Assembly: GCF_025717605.1 (NCBI RefSeq)
Contig: NZ_JAJIRQ010000002.1
Coordinates: 391,884-455,883 of the forward strand
DNA length: 64,000 bases
Origin: Paucibacter sp. TC2R-5
Lineage (GTDB): Bacteria > Pseudomonadota > Gammaproteobacteria > Burkholderiales > Burkholderiaceae_C
Direction of reading: 5' to 3'
Shown here: positions 45,885-54,402 of the stretch, in pieces
Position numbering within the stretch: the stretch's first letter is position 1
How the letters are laid out: every line of letters starts with the position of its first letter
Notes under the pieces: model-generated
What the model was told of the DNA's origin: nothing
Seen by the model: the letters and a program-made list of their open reading frames with translations, nothing else
Databases searched by the model: none
Position numbers and translations under genes: made by a program

Positions 45885-46106
45885 ATGCCAGAAACCACCT
45901 TTGAAATCCCCGCCCTGCAAAGCCAAGACGACGCCGATGCCGTCATGTTCGAGCTGCAGGACCTGCCTTGCGTGAACCAAGCCGATGTGGACTTGGGCAA
46001 ACATCAGGCCTGGGTCAGCCACAGCTCGATGATCGCCGCCGAAGATATCGCTGCGGCGCTGGAGGCTGCAGGTTATCCAAGCAGCGTCTTGCCTCCTGCA
46101 GCTTAG
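45885..46106 (+). CDS. Heavy-metal-associated-like domain protein lacking CXXC
   Basis: A 73-residue protein resembling the HMA (copper chaperone-like) fold by its pattern of LPCVNQADVDLGKHQAWV and EDIAAALEAAGYPSSVL. The metal-binding CxxC of true HMA domains is missing; only one Cys remains, in LPCV, so metal binding is doubtful. The stop codon (TAG) lies within the left arm of the palindromic element at 46101, so the present C-terminus may be set by that insertion. Confidence 0.6.
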   Translation: MPETTFEIPALQSQDDADAVMFELQDLPCVNQADVDLGKHQAWVSHSSMIAAEDIAAALEAAGYPSSVLPPAA

Positions 46107-46270
46107 AACTTATCCGTAAATAGTCGGGGTCGGCTGCCGGCCGCTTTGAACGCATGGCTGCGTTGCAGATCCTCGCGATACCTACGGGTATCGCTCCGGT
46201 CTGCGCCTTGCTCTGCGCTCAGATCGTCTCGCCATCCTCTGACCCGCCTATTTACGGACAAGTTCTTAAG
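46101..46270. repeat. Palindromic intergenic element, about 170 bases
   Basis: The ends are inverted repeats of about 21 bases (left 46103-46123, right 46248-46268), reading GAACTT-N-TCCGTAAATA on both sides, with mismatches at two positions. Between them are nested inverted repeats, such as GCGATACC and GGTATCGC around TACG, with GCAGA and TCTGC outside, so the whole element can fold as one long stem or cruciform. No coding frame is seen. It resembles a non-autonomous dispersed element rather than a transposon. Confidence 0.75.
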
Positions 46271-46294
46271 CGGCGACCTGGCCGTTGCGCTCCC

Positions 46295-47074
46295 TTAACG
46301 CCGTATCCGCTCAGGGTCGCGCAAATACTGTTCGCGCAAAGACTCCAGCTCGCCCGAGCTCTGCAAGTCTTCAAAACCCTTGCGGAATTGCGCCAAGAGC
46401 TGCGCATCGACCTTGGGGTTAAGGGCAAAGTAGCAGCCATAGCCTGGCTTCAAGGTGTGAAAAGCATACAGCTCCGCCACGTCATAGCCGTTGCGTTGCA
46501 CCTGGTAGAGACTGGGCAGAAACAAGCCCGCCATCATGTCCAGCCGCGCCGCGTAGAGCATGCGCACCGAGATTTCACTGCGCGGCGTTGCATAGATAAA
46601 TTGCTCCGCAACGCCGGCATCGCGCAGCAAGGCGGCCGAGGGTGAGCCCCGACTAACACCAATTTGCAGCGGCGGCGCCATCGCTGAGGGATCAAATTTC
46701 AGCTCGCTGCGGCGGCGCAACCTCATTAAGACAATGTCGCAAGCGTCGAGTGGCCCGACCCACAAGTACTGCGCCTCCCGTTCAGGCGTGCGCACCGTTA
46801 TATAGAGCACCGAGTTGGGTTCGGCCTGCGCCTCGCGCAAGGAGCGGGCCCAGGGCATGTTCCGGCGTTTGACGGCGAACCCGGCGCGCTGGGCAATGCG
46901 CTCCAGGACTTCGTTGGCCATGCCCCGATGCACGCCATTTTCCTCATATGCATACGGCGGCAGGTCCTCGCTGAAGGCATGCAGCTCAAGCGCTTGCACC
47001 GCGCCGTTGGCCAAGCAAATGCCCAGCCCCAAAGCCAAAATTCGTGCTGCCCGACCAGAATAGAACTTGACCAT
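46295..47074 (-). CDS. Periplasmic solute-binding-like protein
   Basis: A 259-residue exported protein with a signal peptide (about 1-28) and a type 2 periplasmic binding fold (family 3-like). It shows LHAFSEDLPPYAYEENG, GMANEVLERIAQRAGF, MPWARSLREAQ and PLQIGVSRGSPSA. No transporter subunit is adjacent. It shares its layout with the two other binding proteins in the window (10238, 27900) but is not a close copy. The metallo-beta-lactamase gene lies upstream on the same strand. Confidence 0.78.
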   Translation of the reverse strand: MVKFYSGRAARILALGLGICLANGAVQALELHAFSEDLPPYAYEENGVHRGMANEVLERIAQRAGFAVKRRNMPWARSLREAQAEPNSVLYITVRTPEREAQYLWVGPLDACDIVLMRLRRRSELKFDPSAMAPPLQIGVSRGSPSAALLRDAGVAEQFIYATPRSEISVRMLYAARLDMMAGLFLPSLYQVQRNGYDVAELYAFHTLKPGYGCYFALNPKVDAQLLAQFRKGFEDLQSSGELESLREQYLRDPERIRR

Positions 47075-47121
47075 ATCGGCCTCGCGATCAATAGGTCTGC
47101 CGCCATCGCCCTTCGGCAGGT

Positions 47122-48096
47122 TCAGGGCTTGCTGCTGTAGTTCAGCGGCAACCAGTCATAGCCCTTCTTGGCGTTCGGCCGCAGTTGGCCCAGACCGGGG
47201 AAGGAGACATGGGCAACGCCCAAGTAGTAGCCTTTTTCAGCGGCTTCGGCAAACACCTTCTGGCGCTGCGGCGCGGCCTCCTTGGCATCACTGTCAAACG
47301 CAATCGTGACCGCCGGGTTGGGGAACTGCACCGCTGCCACATGGATCAAGTCGCCCAGAACGAGCAGCTTCTGGCCCTGGCTTTCGACCGCATAGACGCT
47401 GTGGCCGGGCGTGTGTCCGGGCGTGGCGATGCTGCTGATACCGGGCACCAACTGGGTCGAGCCACTGAAGGTCAGAAGCTTGCCGGCGTCTTGATAGGGC
47501 TTGAGAGTGGCCATCGCGCTCTTGAAGCCGGACTGATCCTCGGCGGCCGCCTTGGCCATCTTCTCGCTGCTCAACCAATGGTCGGCCTCGGCCTTGTCCA
47601 TGCGCAGCACGGCGTTGGGAAATGCCGGCTTGCCCTCCGGCGACACCAAGCCGCCCATATGGTCGCCGTGCAGATGGGTGATGTAGACCTCATCGATCTG
47701 CTCCGGGCTGTAGCCGGCGGCCTTCAGATTGCCCATCAAGCGACCCAAGGTCGGGCCGAACAAGCCCGCCGCGCCGGTATCGATCAAAACCAGCTTCGAC
47801 CCCGTGTTGACCAAAAACGCATTGACCGATGTCTCCAGCGGCAGCTTCAAATAGGCCCGCTCCAGCGCCGCCTTGACCTCGCCCGGCGCGGCTTGCGTCA
47901 ACAGCTTGTCCATGGGCAGCGCCACCGTGCCGTCGCTGATAGCGGTGATCTCGAAGTCGCCGAGCAGCATCCGGTAGTAGCCGGGTGCCTGGGTTTTGAC
48001 TTGCGGGGCGGCGGCTTGTGCGGCCATCGGCAGCGCCGAGCTCAGTGCGACGCAAAAGGTGCTGAGGGCAAAACTGAAGGCGGCAATTCGGTTCAT
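47122..48096 (-). CDS. Exported metallo-beta-lactamase-fold hydrolase
   Basis: A 324-residue protein with a signal peptide (about 1-28) and a metallo-beta-lactamase fold. The metal site is THLHGDHMGGL, with further His in PGHTPGHSVYAVES and an Asp in VLGDLIHV. Such exported hydrolases can act on lactones, lactams or esters; the substrate is unknown. It lies 47 bases upstream of the binding-protein gene on the same strand. Confidence 0.88.
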   Translation of the reverse strand: MNRIAAFSFALSTFCVALSSALPMAAQAAAPQVKTQAPGYYRMLLGDFEITAISDGTVALPMDKLLTQAAPGEVKAALERAYLKLPLETSVNAFLVNTGSKLVLIDTGAAGLFGPTLGRLMGNLKAAGYSPEQIDEVYITHLHGDHMGGLVSPEGKPAFPNAVLRMDKAEADHWLSSEKMAKAAAEDQSGFKSAMATLKPYQDAGKLLTFSGSTQLVPGISSIATPGHTPGHSVYAVESQGQKLLVLGDLIHVAAVQFPNPAVTIAFDSDAKEAAPQRQKVFAEAAEKGYYLGVAHVSFPGLGQLRPNAKKGYDWLPLNYSSKP

Positions 48097-48210
48097 GGAT
48101 CTTCCTTAGGCTGCACAAAATCGGCTCAGCAGCATAGCAAGCACAACGACTTTTTGCTGGCGAGGTCCGACAATCCCGCTTGAGAACACGCCCGCCCAAC
48201 TGTAGACGCC

Positions 48211-48729
48211 ATGCACAAACCTAGCTGCGCCGGACAAGACGTATCACCCAGATCCAGCTTGGCCCCGGCCCTATCAAGCCGGCCGGCCACCTTGGCCGAT
48301 TTGCCCTTCTTGCTGCGATTACGGCAGCAGACTTTTCATGCCTATCTGGCCGAGGCCGGTATCCCGATAGACGCAGAAAGCGACCTGGCGCGTGTGATGT
48401 TCAAGTTCGAGGTCGCCGAGATCTTGCTGCACGGGGGCGAAGCCGCCGGGCTGCTGAAGATGAGCCGCAGCGAAGACTCATGGCTGATCCATCAACTGCA
48501 GATCGCGCCCGAGCTGCAAGGCCAGGGTTTGGGCGCGGCGCTGCTGCGAGCTTTGCAGAACGAGGCGGCAGCGGCCGGCGTAGGGCTTGAATTGGGCGTC
48601 TTGAAGCGCAACCCGGCGCAGGCGCTGTACCGACGGCTGGGCTTTGTGGACTACGGCGAAAATGAGCTGGAATACTTGCTGCGCTGGCGTGCTGCCGGCC
48701 CCACGCCCATCCCGCCCGCCCAATCGTGA
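48211..48729 (+). CDS. GNAT acetyltransferase
   Basis: A 172-residue acetyltransferase with the acetyl-CoA-binding pattern LQIAPELQGQGLGAALLRAL and the C-terminal LYRRLGFVDYGENEL. It begins with about 25 less conserved residues; a later start is possible. The donor site is intact; the acceptor is unknown. It is followed after nine bases by an unnamed gene, so the pair may be co-transcribed. Confidence 0.85.
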   Translation: MHKPSCAGQDVSPRSSLAPALSSRPATLADLPFLLRLRQQTFHAYLAEAGIPIDAESDLARVMFKFEVAEILLHGGEAAGLLKMSRSEDSWLIHQLQIAPELQGQGLGAALLRALQNEAAAAGVGLELGVLKRNPAQALYRRLGFVDYGENELEYLLRWRAAGPTPIPPAQS

Positions 48730-48738
48730 CCGACCTTG

Positions 48739-49656
48739 ATGATTGCTTTTACCCCCATGTCCGAGCCGCAAACGCCCCCCTCTTCGCCTGTGCTTGAATT
48801 CGCCAATACCCGCTGGCGCGTGCGGCGACCCAAACCCTTCGTGCTGGTGATCGAAGGCGAGGTGGGCGCCGAGGGCAAGGTCAGTGACTATCTGCATGAG
48901 CAGCTCTTGCTGCCCGAGTGGCGCGAGGCTTTTTATCAGCTGGTGGACGCTACCGGCCTGGTTGTCTGCCTGAATTTGCACACCCAACACCCGACTTACC
49001 GCGATGTGCGCGGCCGCTCCAGCAAGGGCCGGCTGAGCCAGGGCGAGTACTACCACCACGACGGCTGCTCGGGCCCGACCAAGCCGCGCTTTGTCGAGAT
49101 CCGCTGCCCCGTGCAGCCGCAAACACGCGGCGTGGCGACCGCCGTGGCGCCGCAGCACGCGGTGGTGGCGGCGATGGTGCAGGTACTGCCGGCCGATTTG
49201 GCTGCCGCACCGGCACTTGCTGAGCTATTGGGAGGGCAAGACCTGAGTCCCGCCGCCATCCAGCAGATGAGCGACGCCGCGCTCGACCAGTTGCAAGGCC
49301 TGATCACACGCACGGTGCGCAAGAAGCTGAACGCCGAGGGCGCGCGCGCCTATTTCCGCCAGGTGGATCTGGCGGCAGATGCCTACTTTGAGCCCTGGGC
49401 CTTAGGCGAGAGCCGCATCATCGCTAACGCCAACGCCGGTGTGACGATGCAGCACCGTCGCGCCTACCAAACGCCGCATACCGGCGGCGTCGCCAATGGC
49501 CATTTGGTCAAGCGCTGGCCCAACGAAGAGTTATTGCTGCCGGGCCAGGTGCTGGACCCCGCCTTCATCGCCGCGCTGTGCAGCGAAGAGGAAGGCGAGG
49601 ACGATGCGAAGGCGGAGGCGAATGGGGGCCAAGCCTGCTACTTGCGCCCCCATTGA
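48739..49656 (+). CDS. Protein of unknown function, possible 2-oxoglutarate/iron oxygenase fold
   Basis: A 305-residue cytoplasmic protein that I do not recognise by family. It contains GEYYHHDGCSGPTKPRF, in which HHD could be an H-x-D iron pair, and a later IIANANAGVTMQHRRAYQ in which His and Arg could be the distal iron ligand and 2-oxoglutarate partner. This is the order seen in TauD/CsiD-type oxygenases, but the spacing and fold are unconfirmed. The start is not fixed: ATG at 48739 or 48757, both without a clear ribosome site. Confidence 0.5.
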   Translation: MIAFTPMSEPQTPPSSPVLEFANTRWRVRRPKPFVLVIEGEVGAEGKVSDYLHEQLLLPEWREAFYQLVDATGLVVCLNLHTQHPTYRDVRGRSSKGRLSQGEYYHHDGCSGPTKPRFVEIRCPVQPQTRGVATAVAPQHAVVAAMVQVLPADLAAAPALAELLGGQDLSPAAIQQMSDAALDQLQGLITRTVRKKLNAEGARAYFRQVDLAADAYFEPWALGESRIIANANAGVTMQHRRAYQTPHTGGVANGHLVKRWPNEELLLPGQVLDPAFIAALCSEEEGEDDAKAEANGGQACYLRPH

Positions 49657-49674
49657 GCCCAGCCGAGCCTAAGC

Positions 49675-51879
49675 TTAGTCAGGGATAGTCAACACGCCGG
49701 AGGCAAAGCCGATCGCATCCGACGCGGCCGGCGTCGGTGCCCAGACCGGCACATTAGCCAAGGTCACGTTGACGCCGGCCGCACGCGGCGTGGTGTGCAC
49801 CACCTGGCTCGCCGGCAAGGCCGTGCCGTTCTTCAGATGTGCCCACATCTGATCCATCGCGCGACCGAAGTAGACATGCAGTGGCAGCAATCGACTGTCA
49901 TAGCCCAGCAGCGCACCAAAGGCGATGAAGGTGTCGAAATGCTGCGCATTGGTGACCTCGTAGTAGCGGGTCTTGGACGTCGCCGCTTCGAGCACCTGGT
50001 TCTTGCCGTAATAGGCACGCGCTGCATGATTCACCGGGATCAGCGTGTCACTGCGGCCGGCCACGATGATGGTCGGCAGGCTGCGCAGCTTGGCCGTGAG
50101 TTGCACCTCGTTCATGCCGGCGATGACACGGTCGGACCAGCTCTTTTGCGTGCCGAACAAGCCCGCGCCGCTGACCGCATCCTTGCCGGTCACCAGTGAG
50201 CGCATGCACAAAGCGCCGTCAAGCGCGAAGTCGGCCGTTCCGCTGGTGGCCGAGGTGGCCAAGAAGTCCAGCTTAGCGCCGCCGACCGAATCGTTGAAGA
50301 CGACGTTGACGCCGCCGGTTGGCGGCACGCCATTGCCGCTGGAGAACAGCCCTGCTTGCGTGATGGCGCTTTGAGCCACGACATCGCCGGTGGCGTTGGT
50401 GTTGGCATAGCTGAAGCCGCAGACGTTGTCGCTGGGCTTGAACTTGCCATAGCTGTTGACATAGGTGACCACGATGGAATTGGTGGCGAAACGGTAGTGC
50501 GACTGCTGCAGGAAGTTGTTCTCGGCCTGCCAGCCATAGGCGTTCATCTTGGCCAAGGCTTCGTCGGCCTGATCGGCCAGGGTGGCGCCGCTGAGCAAGC
50601 CCCGCGCCTTCAGCGCCGTGCAACGGTTTTGTGCGCTGGCGGTATAGGCTGCCGGCCAGAAGGCCGCGCTCACGGACAGGCCTGCCTGGGCCGACACCGC
50701 CGCGCAAGGCTGATAAATATTGGCAAAGGAGAAGTAATCGATCAAAGGCTTGCTATGCGTCGCCACCGCGGCGGCTGCGCCTTGTTTGATCGTCAGGCCG
50801 GTGTTGGCGCCGGGCTGGGCATTCGGCTCGGTCACAGCCACGCCGTCGATCAAGCTTTCCGTATCTTGTTCGGCCGCCGCCAGCGCGGCACCGCCACCAT
50901 TGGACACCGAGGACGCGATCACGATGGTCTTGGCCGGTGTGATGACAACCTCTTTTTTACCCGGTTGGGCGGGGATGTCGGTACCGTACTTCTCGTTCAA
51001 GACATAGAAAGCCAACTTGACGGCGCGCAGCGTGTCGCGGCCCCAATCCTTCTCGGGGTTCTGCTGCGAATGCGCGTGCTTGTAGGCCACCCGGTTCGGG
51101 AAGGCAGCGTTGTAGCCAATTCGCTCGGCCTCGCTCAGACCCGCATTGAAATGCGCCTTTTTACCCGCAACCGTGGCGGTGGCGATCGTGCCGTCGACTT
51201 GGATCACGTTGTCGCTGGACAGGTCATGCAGACCGTTGCCCGAGCCCTTGTCGGCATAGGCCACCGCACAACCATGCTTGAGACCCCATTCGCCGGCAGT
51301 GCCGATGGCACCGTAAACGCCGCGCGAGCCGGACGAGGTGGCGGTGACGATGCAGGGGTTCTTGACGTCAAAGCTGTTCGGCACTTGCACCATCAGCACG
51401 ACGTTCTGGCGGCCCGTGCCGTCATCGGCGACGGCGATGTATTCGGTACCGGCGACCTTGCCTTCGCCCAGCGTGTCGGCGCCGCTGATGTCAATATTGG
51501 GGCCGTACAAACGCGTGAAGCCACCGACCACCGTGTAGTCAATCAAGGCGCGGTAATTGTTGTAAATTGCGTTGCGTCGCAACTCGGCCACGGTGGGCGA
51601 GGCCGGCACGGCAAAGGCGGGCGCCGCGCCGAGCAAGCCGGTCTTACCCAGGCCGGCGGTCAAGAGGTCGTCGCTGCTGCCGTCATAACTGGCTTGCGCC
51701 ACGGTGCCGGCCACAAAGGCCGGCAGCACATTGACGACAGGTGCGGGCGGCGGTGGCGGCTCAGGGGCGGGGTCGTCGTTGCTGCTGCAGGCGCTCAGCG
51801 CCAGCAAGAGGGGCGTCAGGCCCAGCAGCGCTTTCGGGCGCAAGGGATTCTTACTTGTAAAACGGCGTGAGGTCTTCAT
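49675..51879 (-). CDS. 3-hydroxybutyrate oligomer hydrolase lipoprotein
   Basis: A 734-residue protein of the D-(-)-3-hydroxybutyrate oligomer hydrolase family, which splits short PHB oligomers. It has a lipoprotein signal (lipobox LSAC, Cys31) and a Pro-rich spacer. The mature protein holds the nucleophile region ASSVSNGGGAALAAAE, TATSSGSRGVYGAIG near the N-terminus, and MRSLVTGKDAVSG and AQHFDTFIAFGALLGYDSR later. It lets the cell use extracellular or released PHB oligomers as carbon. It diverges from the PAS-LuxR gene, which may regulate it. Confidence 0.9.
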   Translation of the reverse strand: MKTSRRFTSKNPLRPKALLGLTPLLLALSACSSNDDPAPEPPPPPAPVVNVLPAFVAGTVAQASYDGSSDDLLTAGLGKTGLLGAAPAFAVPASPTVAELRRNAIYNNYRALIDYTVVGGFTRLYGPNIDISGADTLGEGKVAGTEYIAVADDGTGRQNVVLMVQVPNSFDVKNPCIVTATSSGSRGVYGAIGTAGEWGLKHGCAVAYADKGSGNGLHDLSSDNVIQVDGTIATATVAGKKAHFNAGLSEAERIGYNAAFPNRVAYKHAHSQQNPEKDWGRDTLRAVKLAFYVLNEKYGTDIPAQPGKKEVVITPAKTIVIASSVSNGGGAALAAAEQDTESLIDGVAVTEPNAQPGANTGLTIKQGAAAAVATHSKPLIDYFSFANIYQPCAAVSAQAGLSVSAAFWPAAYTASAQNRCTALKARGLLSGATLADQADEALAKMNAYGWQAENNFLQQSHYRFATNSIVVTYVNSYGKFKPSDNVCGFSYANTNATGDVVAQSAITQAGLFSSGNGVPPTGGVNVVFNDSVGGAKLDFLATSATSGTADFALDGALCMRSLVTGKDAVSGAGLFGTQKSWSDRVIAGMNEVQLTAKLRSLPTIIVAGRSDTLIPVNHAARAYYGKNQVLEAATSKTRYYEVTNAQHFDTFIAFGALLGYDSRLLPLHVYFGRAMDQMWAHLKNGTALPASQVVHTTPRAAGVNVTLANVPVWAPTPAASDAIGFASGVLTIPD

Positions 51880-51999
51880 GGCTTTGTCTCCTTTGGAATA
51901 TCGTTGGCTTCGACTTCGAGGGGGCGAATGCCGGGCAGGCGCACGCCCTTGCGCCGCTTTTCATACTGCCGCGCGAATAATCGGTTAGCCTACGCAGCC

Positions 52000-52608
52000 A
52001 TGGAAGCAGCAACAAGCCCCAAAACTACGCCAGGGTTTTCCCCAGCAGAAGCCTTTGCGAGCTTGAGCCCGCTAGGGCTGGCTTTGACACATGAGCGCGT
52101 GCTGACCTGGGTGAACCCAAGTTTTGCGGCGATGTTTGGCTTTGAGCAGCAAGATTTGATAGGCCAGAGCTTCGCTGTCTTGTTCCCCAGCGATGTGGAG
52201 TTCAGACGCATTGGCCAACGCATACAGACCGCGATGCTGGGCTGCGGTAGTTATCAAGACGAGCGCCTGATGCGCCGCCGCGATGGCCGCTTGCAGTGGT
52301 GCCGCGTGCATGGCCATGCCCGTGACATGGCTGCGCCCTTTGTCGAAGCGGCCTGGACTTTTGAGCGTGTTTTCACTCAGCAATGCGACTCGGAAGCGCT
52401 GACGCCGCGCGAGCGCGAGGTCTTGACCGCCATGGCGGCCGGGCAAACCGCCAAGGAATCGGCCAAGCTGCTGGGCCTGTCGCCCCGCACCGTCGAAAAG
52501 CTGCGCGCCGGCCTGAGACAGCGTTATGACGTTCACAACGCCGCCGCCTTGGTGGGCCGGGTGATGGGTGCAAGCAATTCAGGCGCAGCGCAAAGCCAAT
52601 CCAGTTAA
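52000..52608 (+). CDS. PAS-LuxR transcription regulator
   Basis: A 202-residue regulator with a PAS domain (about 20-125; MFGFEQQDLIGQSF) and a LuxR-type helix-turn-helix (about 133-195; SEALTPREREVLTAMAAGQT, then SPRTVEKLRAGLRQRYDVHN). The start is the ATG at 52000, where the PAS domain begins; upstream codons are not conserved. It is divergent from the PHB oligomer hydrolase gene and may control it. It precedes the Liv operon, separated by a palindromic element. Confidence 0.85.
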   Translation: MEAATSPKTTPGFSPAEAFASLSPLGLALTHERVLTWVNPSFAAMFGFEQQDLIGQSFAVLFPSDVEFRRIGQRIQTAMLGCGSYQDERLMRRRDGRLQWCRVHGHARDMAAPFVEAAWTFERVFTQQCDSEALTPREREVLTAMAAGQTAKESAKLLGLSPRTVEKLRAGLRQRYDVHNAAALVGRVMGASNSGAAQSQSS

Positions 52609-52630
52609 ACACTTGAGATAAAGCTGAAAC

Positions 52631-52735
52631 ACGTACCTTGCGCAAAGCCCGTCCAGCTAGGCGCGCCGCCGCAGACAGTACGCCAGTACGGCAAGGCGAA
52701 GCAACGCCGCTGGGCGGGCTTTTCGCAAGGTACGT
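52631..52735. repeat. Palindromic intergenic element, 105 bases
   Basis: Arms of 27 bases (52631-52657 and 52709-52735) are inverted copies differing at two positions; the outer part begins ACGTACCTTGCG. The centre contains GC-rich inverted repeats around AGTACGCCAGTACGG. It lies between the PAS-LuxR gene and the Liv operon. The right arm ends in GCGGGCTTTTCGC, so it may also act as a terminator. It resembles dispersed palindromes found in related genera, but copy number cannot be judged from one window. Confidence 0.7.
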
Positions 52736-52852
52736 CAGTAGTTACCCTAGCGCAAAGCTACGTAGAGGAAGTTCCGGTGCCAGGTCTTGCCTTTACGCCC
52801 TATATTGGGCCCTCAACTTCAATCGCGCCCTGATCGGGTGCGCCGATGCACA

Positions 52853-53623
52853 GTGAGCGAACTCATTCTCGAGACCCGCGGACTCAGCAAGGACTTCAAG
52901 GGCTTCACCGCCGTTGACGGGGTCAACCTGCGGGTGCAGCGCGGTGCGATCCATGCTTTGATCGGCCCCAACGGCGCCGGCAAGACGACTTGCTTCAATC
53001 TGCTGACCAAGTTTTTGGAGCCGACGCGCGGCAGCATCCACTTCAACGGCGTCGACATCACCGGCGAAAAGCCCGCCGAAATTGCCCGCCGCGGCGTGAT
53101 CCGCAGCTTCCAGATTTCCGCCGTATTCCCGCATCTGACCGTGCTGGAAAACGTGCGCATCGGCTTGCAGCGCTTCACCGGTACCAGCTTTCATTTCTGG
53201 AAAGGCCTGACCGGCTTGAAGCAGCTCGATGCCCGTGTGCTTGCGCTGTTAGAACTGGTGGACCTGCGCGATATGGCGGCGCTGAAGGCGGGCGATTTGC
53301 CCTATGGCCGCAAGCGCGCGCTGGAGATCGCCACCACGATGGCGATGGAGCCCACCTTGATGCTGCTGGACGAGCCAACGCAAGGCATGGGCCACGAGGA
53401 TGTGGACCGCGTCACCGCGCTGATCAAGCGCGTCGCCGAGGGCCGCACCGTCTTGATGGTTGAACACAATATGAAGGTCGTGTCAAAAATAGCCGACCGC
53501 ATCACCGTGCTGGCGCGCGGTGCCGTACTGGCCGAGGGGGATTACGCCGAAGTCTCCAGACACCCGGCCGTGCTGGAAGCCTATATGGGCAGCGAAGCGG
53601 CCGAACTACAGGGAGCACATTGA
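52853..53623 (+). CDS. livG: Branched-chain amino-acid-type ABC ATPase, LivG-like
   Basis: A 256-residue ABC ATPase with Walker A GPNGAGKTT, Q-loop SFQISAVFPHL, signature LPYGRKRALEIA, Walker B LMLLDEPTQGM and switch His in VEHNMKVV. It is the first gene of a five-gene operon with LivF-, substrate-binding-, LivH- and LivM-like products. The start is a GTG at 52853; an ATG seven bases earlier is out of frame. It energises uptake of an amino-acid-like substrate at the inner membrane. Confidence 0.9.
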   Translation: MSELILETRGLSKDFKGFTAVDGVNLRVQRGAIHALIGPNGAGKTTCFNLLTKFLEPTRGSIHFNGVDITGEKPAEIARRGVIRSFQISAVFPHLTVLENVRIGLQRFTGTSFHFWKGLTGLKQLDARVLALLELVDLRDMAALKAGDLPYGRKRALEIATTMAMEPTLMLLDEPTQGMGHEDVDRVTALIKRVAEGRTVLMVEHNMKVVSKIADRITVLARGAVLAEGDYAEVSRHPAVLEAYMGSEAAELQGAH

Positions 53624-54336
53624 TGAGTGTTCCTGCTTTGGAGATCAGTGATCTCCACGCCTGGTACGGCGAGTCCCATATCCTCCACGGCATCAATCTG
53701 TCTGTACAAAAGGGTCAGGTCTTGACCCTGCTGGGGCGCAACGGTGCTGGCCGTACCACCACCTTGCGCGCCATCATGGGCTTGACCGGTTCGCGCAAGG
53801 GCTCCATCAAGGTGCATGGCAGCGAGACCATCGCCATGGCCACACACCGCATCGCCCATCTAGGCCTGGGCTATTGCCCGGAAGAGCGCGGCATTTTTGC
53901 CTCGCTGACGACCGAGGAAAACCTGCATCTGCCACCGCGTTTGAGCGGGGGCCGTGCCACGCCGATGAGCGATGCGCAGATCTACCAGATGTTCCCTAAC
54001 TTGGCCGAGCGCCGGCACAGCCCCGGCACGCGGCTGTCGGGCGGCGAGCAGCAAATGCTGGCGGTGGCGCGCATCCTGCGCACAGGCGCCGACATCTTGC
54101 TGCTGGACGAAATCTCCGAGGGCCTGGCTCCCGTGATCGTGCAGACCCTGGCGCGCATGATCACCACGCTCAAAGGCCAAGGCTTCACCATCGTGATGGT
54201 GGAGCAGAACTTCCGCTTTGCCGCGCCGCTGGCCGACCATTTTGTGGTGGTCGAACATGGCGAGGTGGTGGAATCCTTCGCGGCTGCCGAGTTGCCGGCC
54301 AAGCAGGCCAAGCTCGACGAGCTGCTCAGTGTTTGA
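53623..54336 (+). CDS. livF: Branched-chain amino-acid-type ABC ATPase, LivF-like
   Basis: A 237-residue ABC ATPase. It overlaps livG by one base (TGATG). Walker A reads GRNGAGRTT, with Arg in place of the usual Lys. The signature LSGGEQQMLAVARI, Walker B ILLLDEIS and the switch His-like VEQNFRF are otherwise as expected. Note that DEIS lacks the typical DEPS, and the switch position has Gln-Asn as in other LivF proteins. It pairs with LivG and the LivHM channel. Confidence 0.88.
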   Translation: MSVPALEISDLHAWYGESHILHGINLSVQKGQVLTLLGRNGAGRTTTLRAIMGLTGSRKGSIKVHGSETIAMATHRIAHLGLGYCPEERGIFASLTTEENLHLPPRLSGGRATPMSDAQIYQMFPNLAERRHSPGTRLSGGEQQMLAVARILRTGADILLLDEISEGLAPVIVQTLARMITTLKGQGFTIVMVEQNFRFAAPLADHFVVVEHGEVVESFAAAELPAKQAKLDELLSV

Positions 54337-54402
54337 TTGATTGACTTGCTGACTGATTTGTTCTTTGTTCGACCCAAAACCACCGTTCCAGGAGACAAGA
54401 CC

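Noticed and set aside
50356-51870. Plus-strand open frame of 504 codons over the PHB-oligomer hydrolase
   Set aside because: It lies opposite a clear lipoprotein hydrolase and has no domain of its own.
52775-52792. Possible sigma-54 promoter before the Liv operon (GGTGCCAGGTCTTGC)
   Set aside because: The GG to GC spacing is 11, not 10, and the -24 element does not match TGGCAC.
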